From contig PBAY01000039.1 of the NCBI GenBank assembly GCA_002717655.1, positions 248,001 through 312,000 of the forward strand: a stretch of DNA of 64,000 bases, read 5' to 3'. This document shows, piece after piece, positions 25,915 through 35,517 of this stretch (position 1 is its first letter; each line of letters starts with the position of its first letter). The stretch comes from Phycisphaerae bacterium (GTDB taxonomy: Bacteria; Planctomycetota; Phycisphaerae; Phycisphaerales; SM1A02). Both the position numbers and the translations under genes were made by a program. Under the pieces are notes generated by a model that was given only the letters and a program-made list of their open reading frames with translations, had not been told where the DNA came from and searched no databases.

Positions 25915-26865
25915 ATGCTTTTGACGACCATTGTCTTGATCAGCGGTCTGTTGATGACTCCCTCGGATTCATCACAGTTGGAGCTTCAGCCTGGAGATCG
26001 TATCGCGATCGTCGGCAACACCTTTGCAGAGCGCATGCAGCTTGATGGGCAGTTCGAAGCCTTGTTGCATGCGGCCTATCCGGATCACGATCTGAGCATC
26101 AGAAATCTGGGGTGGAGCGGTGACGAACTGGCGTTGCAGCCACGTCCCCTGAACTTCATCGGTATGGATGAGTGGCTGAGTCGTCATCAGACCGATGTAT
26201 TGATCGGTTGCTTTGGGATGAATGAATCCTTTGCAGGTGATGAAGGTATCCGCCAGTTCCGGGCAGATCTGCAGAAATGGATCACCGATCGTCAGGCTCA
26301 GAAGTACAACGGTGAATCATCACCCAGACTCGTTCTGGTTTCGCCCATAGCGCATGAAGATCTTGGCGAGCCATTGCCTGATGGTCGAGAACACAACTTC
26401 GTTCTTCGTCGTTATGTCGATGCCATGCGTGAGATTGCCACGTCCAACAATGTGATCTTCATCGATCTGCTTGCTCCCACGCTTGAAGCAATCGAACGAG
26501 GTGATGGCCCGCTTACGATCAATGGCATCCATCCAAACCACACCGGATATCGCTTGATGGTCTGTGCCATGGGAGATCAACTCGGAATTGATCTTCCAGG
26601 AGATGGTGTGGACGAAGAGGGTGTCCTTCTGAAGGAACACGAGCTGCTTCGTCAGGCGATTCTGGCCAAGAACCGTTTATTCTTCCAACGATGGCGTCCA
26701 ACCAACACCGAGTACGTCTATGGACGTCGGCATGAGCCCTTCGGATCTCAGAACTTTCCAGATGAAATGAAGAAACTCGACCAGCTGGTCGCCGAGTCGG
26801 ATGCCCGTATCTGGAAGATGAGTCCTGGTCGGCCAGGTTGTGTGATCACGGAGGAGGAGTATTGA
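25915..26865 (+). CDS. SGNH/GDSL-fold exported protein with altered catalytic residues
   Basis: A 316-residue exported protein with a short signal peptide (LLTTIVLISGLLMTPS). Block I, normally GDS, reads IVGNTFAERMQ (G34-N35-T36), so the nucleophilic serine is threonine or absent. Block II glycine lies in NLGWSGDEL, block III asparagine is N103 in GMNES, and block V is N203-G-I-H206-P where D-x-x-H is usual. The same GNT form occurs in many planctomycete and verrucomicrobial SGNH proteins next to CxxCH dehydrogenases, so the change is probably a subfamily trait rather than decay. It overlaps the next gene by one base (TGATG), suggesting joint function. Activity is uncertain. Confidence 0.82.
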   Translation: MLLTTIVLISGLLMTPSDSSQLELQPGDRIAIVGNTFAERMQLDGQFEALLHAAYPDHDLSIRNLGWSGDELALQPRPLNFIGMDEWLSRHQTDVLIGCFGMNESFAGDEGIRQFRADLQKWITDRQAQKYNGESSPRLVLVSPIAHEDLGEPLPDGREHNFVLRRYVDAMREIATSNNVIFIDLLAPTLEAIERGDGPLTINGIHPNHTGYRLMVCAMGDQLGIDLPGDGVDEEGVLLKEHELLRQAILAKNRLFFQRWRPTNTEYVYGRRHEPFGSQNFPDEMKKLDQLVAESDARIWKMSPGRPGCVITEEEY

Positions 26866-29800
26866 TGCAGCACCTTCTCACCAATCTCTTGTCGCTCTGC
26901 CTTGCTGCGGTCCTTCTTGCACAGGACGGGACACAGTCTCGCCCGGAAGATCGTCCGGTTCCCACGCCAGCCGAGGCTTTGGACACCTTCATTCTTCCAG
27001 AGGGGTATGCGATCAACTGCTTTGCTTCGGAAGAGGACTTCCCTGAGCTCGCCAATCCAATCGCCATGACGTTTGATGCCGGGGGCCGACTGTGGGTTGC
27101 CGTCACGCCGACGTATCCACATCTGGAGCCCGGGGAAGAACCGGATGACAAGCTTCTGATTCTTGAGGATCTGGACCGTGATGGCAAAGCGGACAAACTG
27201 ACGGTCTTTGCTGATGGTTTGTACATCCCCACAGGCTTTGTTCTGACAAGCAACGGCGCCTACATCGTTTCACAGCCCAATCTTCTGCATCTGCAGGACA
27301 CGGATGGAGATATGGTTGCAGATCAGGAGGAAGTCGTGCTTCATGGCTTTGGAGCAGAAGACAGCCACCATGCGATGTCCGCCTTCGTGTGGCGACCTGA
27401 CGGGTCGATGTATTTCAATGAAGGTACGTTTCACAACACGCAGATCGAGACACCATGGGGACCACGGCGATTGCGCCATGGTGGTGTGATTCGCTACAAC
27501 CCGGATACCGAAGAAGTGGATGTTGTCGTCAGCTTCCCATTCGCAAATCCCTGGGGACATGCCTTCGACTACTGGGGAGAGAGCATCATTTCCGATGCCT
27601 CTAATGGTTACAACTACCGTATGGCGCATCTGATGGGTGCCAATACCTATCCTGACAACATCAAGGGGCAGGGCCCGTATCGAAACGTTCGTTCCTTCAC
27701 TCCTGGTGGCAGGCGGCCCGCATCAGGAAGCGAGTTCATCAGTTCCCGACATTTCCCTGATGAAGTGCAAGGTTGGTTTGTTTCCAGCCAGTGCATCGGA
27801 TTCCACGGACTTCGCTGGTATGAACTCGAGGAATCAGGTTCAGGTTACCTGACCGAGGCCCAGCCACAGGAACTACTGCAGTCGACCGACACCAGTTTTC
27901 GTCCAGTAAGCATGGAGGTCGGGCCTGATGGAGCGTTCTACGTTCTTGATTGGGCTAACCCGATCGTGGGTCACATGCAGTTCAATGTGCGCGATGAGCG
28001 ACGCGATCATACGCATGGTCGGGTCTGGCGTATTACGTATCCCTCCCGTCCTCTTTCCATTCCACCTGTGATTGAAGATGCCTCGATTCCAGAGCTGCTT
28101 GAATTACTCAAGGCCTACGAGGACAACACTCGAGCACTGGCTCGGCGAAGACTTCAGGAGGGCGATCAGGACGAAGTACTTGCCGCGGTCGAATCGTGGG
28201 TGGCGAGTCTCGATGAATCCGATCCTAACCATGAGCATCATCTGTTGGAAGCCTTGTGGATCTATCAGGGCCATGACACCGTCAATGAAGCGTTGTTGGA
28301 ACGAGTTCTCACGGCCACGGATCATCATGCACGAACAGGTGGCATGCGAGTGCTGAGATGGTGGATGGATGATCTGGATGATCCGTTTCCGCTGCTCGAG
28401 CGAGGAGTCCTGGATGTTAATCAGAGAGTAAGACTTGAGGCAGTCCTTGCGTTGGGCCACCTGCCGGATGTCCGTGCTGCGGAGTTGGCAGGTCTTGCCA
28501 CCAGTCAGGCGATGGATTCCGACTTCGAGGTTGGATTCAACCGGACGCTTGCGGCATTACGTCCATATGGAACACCGACTGGTGAAGGGACGGCGGCTTG
28601 GCGTCTTCGTCAGGTCACGGATGAGGAGCTGCTGGCTGAGCCACTGGACCACTTCGTCGCCCGGGAAAGAGTTCGCCGACCTGGTCTGACAGCAGCGGAT
28701 CGAGAAGAAGCTGTTGAGTGGCTTGCTTCCCGTACGAATCGAAGTTCGACCGCGGAGTTGATTCAGGCTGTTCGAGCACTTGATCCTCAACAGGATGCCA
28801 TGAACGATGTCATCGCGATTCTTCTTGATCGAACAACTTCCGATCTTCGTGCTGAGCAGCAGTTGCTGCTGGAAGTTGCACAAGACCCAGCTGTTCCAGC
28901 ACATCTCAGAGACGCGGTCTGGGCCGCCATCACCATCGCTGATGATGATCTGAATCGCACCTGGGCCACGGCAGGTGAAACGTCTGATTCCCGAGGTGCT
29001 CGACGGAGCGTGCTGCGTGCCATTCCCATGCTTGTTGATCGAGATGGTATGTCCGGAGTTCTTGAGCAGGCATGGGATCGAAGTGAGGCCTTGTTGCCGG
29101 AGATCATCGAAGCCGGTGATCGACCACTTGGAAGATACGTGCGAGTGTCACTGCCAGGTCCCGGGACCATCACTCTGGCTGAAGTCGAAGTCGACTCAGG
29201 TGGGGAGAATGTCGCCAGAGGTCGATCAACTCGACAGTCAACGGTTGCATGGGGAGGGGAGTCTTCTCGTGCGGTCGATGGAAATACAGATGGCATCTAT
29301 GGCAGTAATTCATCTACCCATACGAATGAAGGTGATCCCGATCCGTTCTGGGAAGTCGATCTCGGCGAGACGGTGCCGGTTGATCTGATCACGATCTGGG
29401 GTCGAAGTGAACGGCCTTATGATCAGCGACTGGATGGCTATGTCGTCGAGGTTCTCGATGAAGACAGGGAAGTGACCTGGATCGCGGCCGACCTTCCTGC
29501 TCCACAATTCAGTGTTCGACTTGAACCGGGTACAATCTGGGATCGACCCATGGTTGATGCAGCCATGCAGGTGATGGCGACCATGCCTGAACGCGGTTCG
29601 GAAGCAATGGATGCCTTGGTCGCCTATGCCGAGTCTGATGCGGATCCTTCATTGCAGTTGATGGCGATCGAAGCCATGCAGCAGGTACCGGATTCAGCAT
29701 GGACCACTGAGCATGAATCCTGGCGAATCAAGGAAGTCAATATCGAAGCGATTGCGGATCGCATGATCTATGACATCAAGCGATTCGATGTACCTGCAGG

Positions 29801-30107
29801 GACCCCAGTTCGTATTCGATTGACCAATCGTGACTCGATGCCACATAACCTGCTGGTCTGCAAGCCTGGTTCGATGCGAAGAGTCGGGATCACGGCGGAC
29901 AACATGGGTACTGGGCCGGATGCGGTTGCGAAGAACTATGTTCCTGAAATGAAGGAAATCATGCATGTGCTTGCGATGGTGGAGCCAGGTGAAACGGATG
30001 AAGTACTCTTCGTCGCACCTACTCGTCCAGGACGCTACCCCTATGTCTGTACATTCCCTGGCCATTGGCCGATGATGAATGGTGTCATGACCGTCAAGCG
30101 ACGGTGA
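26865..30107 (+). CDS. PVC-type dehydrogenase with HEAT repeats, F5/8C domain and C-terminal cupredoxin
   Basis: A 1080-residue exported protein. The ATG at 26865 follows GGAGGAGG and overlaps the previous stop. Signal peptide at 1-20; dehydrogenase propeller (about 35-400, with ANPIAMTFDAGGRLWVA, LQDTDGDMVADQEE, SMEVGPDGAFYVLDWANPIVGHMQ); HEAT-like repeats (about 420-740); F5/8 type C carbohydrate-binding domain (about 760-880, with SSRAVDGNTDG and FWEVDLGETVPVDLITIWGR); and an azurin/plastocyanin-like domain at the end. The copper ligands H994, C1062, H1067 and M1070 or M1071 are all in place (YVCTFPGHWPMM). So copper takes the place of the heme used by the sister gene upstream. It probably feeds electrons from sugar oxidation to a copper or cytochrome chain. 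Confidence 0.87.
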   Translation: MQHLLTNLLSLCLAAVLLAQDGTQSRPEDRPVPTPAEALDTFILPEGYAINCFASEEDFPELANPIAMTFDAGGRLWVAVTPTYPHLEPGEEPDDKLLILEDLDRDGKADKLTVFADGLYIPTGFVLTSNGAYIVSQPNLLHLQDTDGDMVADQEEVVLHGFGAEDSHHAMSAFVWRPDGSMYFNEGTFHNTQIETPWGPRRLRHGGVIRYNPDTEEVDVVVSFPFANPWGHAFDYWGESIISDASNGYNYRMAHLMGANTYPDNIKGQGPYRNVRSFTPGGRRPASGSEFISSRHFPDEVQGWFVSSQCIGFHGLRWYELEESGSGYLTEAQPQELLQSTDTSFRPVSMEVGPDGAFYVLDWANPIVGHMQFNVRDERRDHTHGRVWRITYPSRPLSIPPVIEDASIPELLELLKAYEDNTRALARRRLQEGDQDEVLAAVESWVASLDESDPNHEHHLLEALWIYQGHDTVNEALLERVLTATDHHARTGGMRVLRWWMDDLDDPFPLLERGVLDVNQRVRLEAVLALGHLPDVRAAELAGLATSQAMDSDFEVGFNRTLAALRPYGTPTGEGTAAWRLRQVTDEELLAEPLDHFVARERVRRPGLTAADREEAVEWLASRTNRSSTAELIQAVRALDPQQDAMNDVIAILLDRTTSDLRAEQQLLLEVAQDPAVPAHLRDAVWAAITIADDDLNRTWATAGETSDSRGARRSVLRAIPMLVDRDGMSGVLEQAWDRSEALLPEIIEAGDRPLGRYVRVSLPGPGTITLAEVEVDSGGENVARGRSTRQSTVAWGGESSRAVDGNTDGIYGSNSSTHTNEGDPDPFWEVDLGETVPVDLITIWGRSERPYDQRLDGYVVEVLDEDREVTWIAADLPAPQFSVRLEPGTIWDRPMVDAAMQVMATMPERGSEAMDALVAYAESDADPSLQLMAIEAMQQVPDSAWTTEHESWRIKEVNIEAIADRMIYDIKRFDVPAGTPVRIRLTNRDSMPHNLLVCKPGSMRRVGITADNMGTGPDAVAKNYVPEMKEIMHVLAMVEPGETDEVLFVAPTRPGRYPYVCTFPGHWPMMNGVMTVKRR

Positions 30108-30122
30108 ATACGAGGTTGAGCT

Positions 30123-31241
30123 GTGATCCGATATCTCTTTCTGATTCTGATACTCGCATTCGGTAGTTCAACGGCAACAGCTGATCAAGCCAAGAGTGAA
30201 GCTCCGCATCTGAATGTCGGTCTGTTTGTTTCTCCTCCGTTCGTGATGAAAGCGGCTGATGGGTACACCGGTCTTTCAATCGATCTCTGGGAGTTGATGG
30301 CTCGTGACCTGGGCTGGACCTTCACCTATGTCGAGTATCCGCTTGACGAACTTCTGGACAACGTCGAGCAGGGCAAGGTTGATATCGCCGTCGGCCCGAT
30401 ATCCCGAACGGTTGAACGTGAACGTCGAATGGATTTCACTCCGACGTATCTGAATTCAGGTCTGGCCATGGCTTCCCGAGCCAAGCCCGTACGTACCTTT
30501 CTGGATGTCCTGGCGCACCTCGGTGATCAGGCGTTTCTGCAGTTGACCCTGTCGCTCATCGTCATCTGTCTGGTCTTCGGACTTCTGATGTGGTGGGCGG
30601 AGCGACACCGGAACAAGGATCATTTCGGCGGCCAGATGGTCCACGGCTTTGGCAGCGGATTCTGGTGGTCAATGGTCACCATGAGTACGGTTGGATATGG
30701 CGACAAGGCTCCACGTACGACCATGGGCCGTGCAGTTGGGCTGATCTGGATCTTTCTTTCCATCGTTCTGCTTGCGGCATTCACCGGAACAATAGCCTCC
30801 AGCATGACCGTCGGTCGAATGGGAACCGAACTGACAAGCGTACATGCGCTTCGTCACAAGGTTGTTGGTGTCGTCAAGGGTTCCGAGGCGAATCACTGGC
30901 TTTCAACCAGCCATATTCCAGTACAGTCCTACGAGTCGGTTCAGGAAGGTCTGAATGCAGTCCTGAGTCATGACATAGATATCTTTGTGGGCGACCGTCC
31001 ATCCATTCTCTGGCAGATGGCCCAGCAGGATGAAGCGGGCAAGATCATCGTTCAAGACAACATTCATCCTGAGCGACTGGCCTTTGCGGTTCCTGAGTCA
31101 AGCCCGTATCACGAGCAGATTGATATCGCCATGCTCAAGGAGTTCAAGTCCAGGATGTGGGCTGATATCGAATCCGAGTTCGGTGAAGAACAGATCATGG
31201 TCGACACGACTGCCAAGGAGCGTGAGGCAGGCAAGAATTGA
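30123..31241 (+). CDS. GluR0-like ligand-gated ion channel (periplasmic binding domain + K+-channel pore)
   Basis: A 372-residue protein combining a split solute-binding domain with a channel pore. Signal peptide at 1-20; first ligand-binding half about 29-120 (GYTGLSIDLWELMA, and GPISRTVERERRMDFT with the arginine that binds the amino-acid carboxylate in this family); TM helix about 137-158; pore loop with the potassium-filter motif T189-V-G-Y-G-D194; TM helix about 203-228; second binding half about 240-350 (VVGVVKGSEANHWL, DIFVGDRPSILW). This is the exact order of prokaryotic ionotropic glutamate receptors such as GluR0. The GTG start at 30123 sits seven bases after GAGG. It probably opens a K+-selective pore when an amino acid or similar ligand binds. 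Confidence 0.88.
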   Translation: MIRYLFLILILAFGSSTATADQAKSEAPHLNVGLFVSPPFVMKAADGYTGLSIDLWELMARDLGWTFTYVEYPLDELLDNVEQGKVDIAVGPISRTVERERRMDFTPTYLNSGLAMASRAKPVRTFLDVLAHLGDQAFLQLTLSLIVICLVFGLLMWWAERHRNKDHFGGQMVHGFGSGFWWSMVTMSTVGYGDKAPRTTMGRAVGLIWIFLSIVLLAAFTGTIASSMTVGRMGTELTSVHALRHKVVGVVKGSEANHWLSTSHIPVQSYESVQEGLNAVLSHDIDIFVGDRPSILWQMAQQDEAGKIIVQDNIHPERLAFAVPESSPYHEQIDIAMLKEFKSRMWADIESEFGEEQIMVDTTAKEREAGKN

Positions 31242-31256
31242 TCTCTTCAGTAAGGA

Positions 31257-32666
31257 TCAGATCAGAATGTCACTGACCACGTGCCCGTGAACATCCGTCA
31301 ATCTCATGTCCCTTCCACCGACTGGAACACTCAGGCGGGTATGGTCCAGACCAAGCAGGTGCAGCATGGTGGCATGGAGGTCATGGACTTCAAGTGGATT
31401 TTCCTCGGCTCGATAACCGAACTCATCGGTTGAGCCGTAGGTCATGCCGCCCTGAACACCACCTCCAGCAAGCCAGATGCTGTAGCCGAACGGGTTGTGG
31501 TCTCGTCCATCACTGCCTTGGGCAAATGGCGTGCGTCCGAATTCAGCCGCCCAGACGACCAGAGTTTCATCCAGGAGTCCACGTGCGCGAAGATCCTTCA
31601 GCAGACCAGCGATCGGCTGATCAACTGCCCGTGCATTGTTCTCATGACCTTCTCGAAGATTGTTGTGTTGATCCCATCGATCACCATTGACCGCAGGACA
31701 CGTCAATTCAACGAATCGAACACCTCGCTCAACCAGACGACGTGCCAACAAGCATTGTCGTCCGAAGATCTTCGTTGGTTCATAACTGGCATCCAGGCCA
31801 TACAAGTCACGAGTCAACTTCGATTCGCCTTCGATCTGCATGAGTTCAGGAACGGCCCATTGCATGCGAAAGGCCATTTCCTGATTGGCAATAGCTGCTT
31901 CGATCGCCTGATCCTGTTGTCCCGAAGCGACATCATCCAGTCTGCCGGTCAGTTCGAGCTTGCGTTCCTGCAGAGAGGCTCGTACTTCAGCAGGGGTGAC
32001 ATGCGCCATTCCGTATCCATCGGGCTTGAGGACCGATCCCTGATGCGTCGCTGGCAGGAATCCGCTGCTGAAACAATCCAGTCCACCAGGCGGCGTGAGT
32101 CCTCCATTGAGCACGACAAAGCTTGGAAGGTCACGGGTTTCACTGCCAAGTCCATAGGAAGCCCAGGCACCCATCGAGGGACGTCCTGCCAGACCGAGGC
32201 CGGTATGAAGGAAGTAATTGGCGTTCGTGTGTTCAGAGAACTTGCTGGTCATTGAACGAACGATGCACAACTCGTCTGCACAGGTTGCTACATGAGGGAA
32301 GAGTTCACTGATCTGGTGGCCGCATTCGCCATGATGCGAGAATTTCCAGGGTGATTGGAGTGTCATGCCGTTGTCATCGAACTGAGTCGCTTCAATCTGC
32401 ATCGGGAAAGGATTCCCGTGTTCCTTGATGAGCCTCGGCTTCGGGTCGAAGGTATCCATCTGTGATGGACCACCATCCATGTACAGGAAGATGACACTCC
32501 GAGCTCGAGGGACATGATGTGGCAGCGTGATTCCGCCGGTTCCCGCCTGAACGATCGAGTTGCCGAAGAGGCTTGCCAACGCAACGGATCCAAAGCCGCC
32601 GGCACTGCGTGCGAGCATGTCGCGGCGGGAAAGCGGGGCATCAAGATGGCGTCCACAGGGATGCAT
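31257..32666 (-). CDS. DUF1501 protein, Tat-exported (second copy)
   Basis: A 469-residue DUF1501 protein. The twin-arginine signal is LSRRDMLARSAGGFGSVALASLF (R14, R15). Blocks shared with the first copy are SVIFLYMDGGPSQMDTFDPKP, ISELFPHVATCADELCIVRSM, RGVRFVELTCP and LVVWAAEFGRTPFAQGSDGRDHNPFGYSIWLAGGG. It is only distantly similar to the copy at 16806, so the two pairs are not a recent duplication. It lies 50 bases downstream of the PSD1 gene on the same strand and is presumably co-transcribed with it. The substrate is unknown. Confidence 0.9.
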   Translation of the reverse strand: MHPCGRHLDAPLSRRDMLARSAGGFGSVALASLFGNSIVQAGTGGITLPHHVPRARSVIFLYMDGGPSQMDTFDPKPRLIKEHGNPFPMQIEATQFDDNGMTLQSPWKFSHHGECGHQISELFPHVATCADELCIVRSMTSKFSEHTNANYFLHTGLGLAGRPSMGAWASYGLGSETRDLPSFVVLNGGLTPPGGLDCFSSGFLPATHQGSVLKPDGYGMAHVTPAEVRASLQERKLELTGRLDDVASGQQDQAIEAAIANQEMAFRMQWAVPELMQIEGESKLTRDLYGLDASYEPTKIFGRQCLLARRLVERGVRFVELTCPAVNGDRWDQHNNLREGHENNARAVDQPIAGLLKDLRARGLLDETLVVWAAEFGRTPFAQGSDGRDHNPFGYSIWLAGGGVQGGMTYGSTDEFGYRAEENPLEVHDLHATMLHLLGLDHTRLSVPVGGRDMRLTDVHGHVVSDILI

Positions 32667-32716
32667 GGTCTTGCTCTATCCAGTCTACGCTGGTTCGAAC
32701 TCATGTCGAATCAGGT

Positions 32717-35488
32717 TCATGGGATGTAGATGAATTCCTTTACATTGATGATCGCGTGTCCAAGATCCGCCCAGGCGGCAAGTTCGGGTTCTTCATGATC
32801 AAGTTGACGATGCGCTTGCGACTGCTCCTTGATGAAGTCCAGTGCCAGTTCCTGTTCCTGTTCTGATGGGTACCTCGCAAGCGCCATGCGATACATGGCC
32901 ATGACCCGATCCTCGGGATCATCATGTTCTTCCTGAAGAGTTCGAGCCCACTTGTGACATTGATCATGCACGAATGGATCGTTCATCAGAATCAGAGACT
33001 GGGCAGGAACGTTCGAAATACTTCGCTTCCCGGCGGTTTCAGATGGAAGTGGGAAGTCAAAGGCAAGCAGCAGAGGAGAAAGGAAGTTTCGTCGAACTTC
33101 CTGATAGATCGTCCGTCTTCCATTGCCATCAAGCGGGCCGCTGGCCCCAGGTCTGCCACGACCGGTCATGAAACCAGTGAGATGTACCGCAACGGGTGGG
33201 CCACCTGTTTCAGTATTCAGTGTGCCTGAGGTTGTCAGGATGGCATCCCGTACGGCTTCAGCATTCAATCTTCTGGTTGGTCGATGATGCCAGAGTTCAT
33301 TTGCAGGATCGGCAGATGCAGATCCGGCATCTGGCTGCGAGGACATGCCGTAGGTGCGTGACAGCACCACGTCACGAATCATATTCTTCATGGACCAGTC
33401 CGATTGGAATCGCGTCGCCAAGTGATCCAGCAGTTCAGGGTGTGTCGGAGGTTGCCCCATGGCACCGAAATCATCAACGGTCGTCACGATGCCCTTGCCC
33501 ATGAGATGGTGCCATATCCGATTGGCCATGACTCTTGAGGTCAAGGGGTTGTCTGGTGAGGCCAGTGACTTGGCAAGTTCCAGTCGACCAGAGCTGTCGG
33601 GAGAAGATGGTGTGGGCATGCCCCAGATGGAAGGAGCTGATCGAGTAATTCTGGGGCCGACCTGCTTGTGATCGCCACGGATGAATACATATTCATCCTC
33701 AGGCGTACCATCCATGATGGCAAGTACCCGTATGGGTGAAGCAATTGAAGACTCCATCTCATTCAGGGTTTGAAGGTAAGCCTCCAGTTGTTCCTGATCA
33801 TGTGCGGGCTCGAGTTCTTCAAGAGGCCCGGTCCAGACGGGTTCCCCGGCGTCGTCACTGAATCGAATTTCATCAATGGCGATCCAGCCATCACCATCAT
33901 CGCTGTATTCGATCCAGGCGGTGTGGCCCTGATACTTCCCGACCTTCTGAGCAATGTGATGCCATTCCTCATTGTCCACGTTCTTCAAGCAATCTTCGAA
34001 GAGCAACGGATTGTATTCATTCATGATGAATCCATCGATGATCACACGAATGCGACTCGCTCTGCCTTTGACCCGATGATGCAGATAATCACCATTGATC
34101 TTGAAAGAAGGTGATCGAATGGTTCCCTGTGCACGTGAAGATCTCATTCCACTGTGAATGAGTCCCGATGAGGCTTGAAGAATCCGGTCATCCTGCAGAT
34201 AGGCGTGTCCAGCCGGAATCGTTTCATCAAAGGCCTGCCCATCAGGAAACCAGTCGTCGATATCGGATTCGAAAGATTCAACCAGCATCACATCGTTCTC
34301 GATGGAATGATCCATCGGAGCGGCGGCTGAATATAACGGTGCGGTGAGGATCTGCTTCTGTTCGGCAAGTTGTCGCAGTCTCTCTTCGATCTCACCGCCC
34401 GGATCAAGATATGCATTGCGTCGACGTGAGCTCTGCAGATAGCCACTCAAGGCGTAATAGTCCTGAGTTGGAATCGGATCGAACTTGTGGTCATGACATC
34501 GAGCACAATCGATGGTCATGCCGGAGAACGCCTTGCCGAATACACCGATCTGATTCGCGATCCGGTCGGCTTCATCCTGACGGACATCAACGGGCGCATG
34601 AGTTCCCTGAGCCAGAAACCAGAATCCGGTCCCAGGCAGAGAATCATTCAGGGAAGTCGCCGGGTCAATGCGTGGATCGGCTACGAGATCCCCGGCAACA
34701 TGTTCAACCAGAAAGCGGTCATAGGGGACATCTGCATTGAAGGCGCGAATGACCCAGTCGCGATAACGCCAGGCATGTGGAATCGGATAATCGAATTCAT
34801 GTCCACAGGTTTCGGCATATCTGACGAGATCGAGCCAGTGACGTCCCCAGTGTTCTCCGAAATGATCCGAAGCAAGCAGTTCATCGACGATCATCTTCCG
34901 TGCCTGATCCGGATCCTCACGGAAAGAATCCATGAAGTCATCCTGAACGGATTCATCTGGAGGCAGGCCAATCAGGTCGAAGTGAACGCGACGCAGCCAG
35001 TTGGATGGTGATGTGTCATCCGCAGGCTGGAGGTTCGCTGCTTCAAGCCCAGCAAGAATGAAGTGGTCCAGATCATCTCGTGGCCATTCCGTACCCTCGA
35101 TCTCCGGTACCTCAATCTCCTTAACAGGTTCCCAGGCCCAATGAGTCGGCCAGTCAGCCCCCGATTCGATCCAGGAGGTCAGGAGTGCGATTTCATCAGG
35201 AGTCAGCGGAACACCTTCCGGTGGCATGCGCCGATCGGGATCTTCATGCTGAACTCGCTTGAGGAGCAGACTTGCCTCTGGATCACCGGGCATGATGATC
35301 GAACCGGACCTGCTGCGGGAGCGTTGTCCATCCAGCGTATCGAGGCGAAGACCTGCTTCACGGGTTTCTGCATCAGGTCCATGGCAGGCAAAGCACTTCG
35401 AGGCAAGAAGGCTTCTGACTTCAGCAGCCTCTCCATTGGACAGTCCGAGCATGAGTGGCAGGGCCAGTATGTTCGGAAGGATCAGCAT
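32717..35488 (-). CDS. PSD1-type protein: cytochrome c-like + DUF1549 + DUF1553 (second copy)
   Basis: A 923-residue exported protein. Signal peptide at 1-20; heme motif C32-F-A-C35-H36 in LLASKCFACHGPDAETREAGLRLDTLDG; DUF1549 with GEHWGRHWLDLVRYAETCGHEFDYP and a second CxxCH (IDCARCHDHKFDPIPTQDYYAL); a beta-rich insert around residues 400-540 ending IEYSDDGDGWIAIDEIRF, probably a lectin-like module; then DUF1553 with NPLTSRVMANRIWHHLMGKGIVTTVDDFG and NVPAQSLILMNDPFV. It pairs with the DUF1501 gene downstream. TACGCT lies seven bases before the ATG and there is no ribosome-binding site, close to the leaderless geometry seen elsewhere in this window. Confidence 0.9.
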   Translation of the reverse strand: MLILPNILALPLMLGLSNGEAAEVRSLLASKCFACHGPDAETREAGLRLDTLDGQRSRSRSGSIIMPGDPEASLLLKRVQHEDPDRRMPPEGVPLTPDEIALLTSWIESGADWPTHWAWEPVKEIEVPEIEGTEWPRDDLDHFILAGLEAANLQPADDTSPSNWLRRVHFDLIGLPPDESVQDDFMDSFREDPDQARKMIVDELLASDHFGEHWGRHWLDLVRYAETCGHEFDYPIPHAWRYRDWVIRAFNADVPYDRFLVEHVAGDLVADPRIDPATSLNDSLPGTGFWFLAQGTHAPVDVRQDEADRIANQIGVFGKAFSGMTIDCARCHDHKFDPIPTQDYYALSGYLQSSRRRNAYLDPGGEIEERLRQLAEQKQILTAPLYSAAAPMDHSIENDVMLVESFESDIDDWFPDGQAFDETIPAGHAYLQDDRILQASSGLIHSGMRSSRAQGTIRSPSFKINGDYLHHRVKGRASRIRVIIDGFIMNEYNPLLFEDCLKNVDNEEWHHIAQKVGKYQGHTAWIEYSDDGDGWIAIDEIRFSDDAGEPVWTGPLEELEPAHDQEQLEAYLQTLNEMESSIASPIRVLAIMDGTPEDEYVFIRGDHKQVGPRITRSAPSIWGMPTPSSPDSSGRLELAKSLASPDNPLTSRVMANRIWHHLMGKGIVTTVDDFGAMGQPPTHPELLDHLATRFQSDWSMKNMIRDVVLSRTYGMSSQPDAGSASADPANELWHHRPTRRLNAEAVRDAILTTSGTLNTETGGPPVAVHLTGFMTGRGRPGASGPLDGNGRRTIYQEVRRNFLSPLLLAFDFPLPSETAGKRSISNVPAQSLILMNDPFVHDQCHKWARTLQEEHDDPEDRVMAMYRMALARYPSEQEQELALDFIKEQSQAHRQLDHEEPELAAWADLGHAIINVKEFIYIP

Positions 35489-35517
35489 GACACCAAGCGT
35501 AGTGCCTGAAGCGTGTT

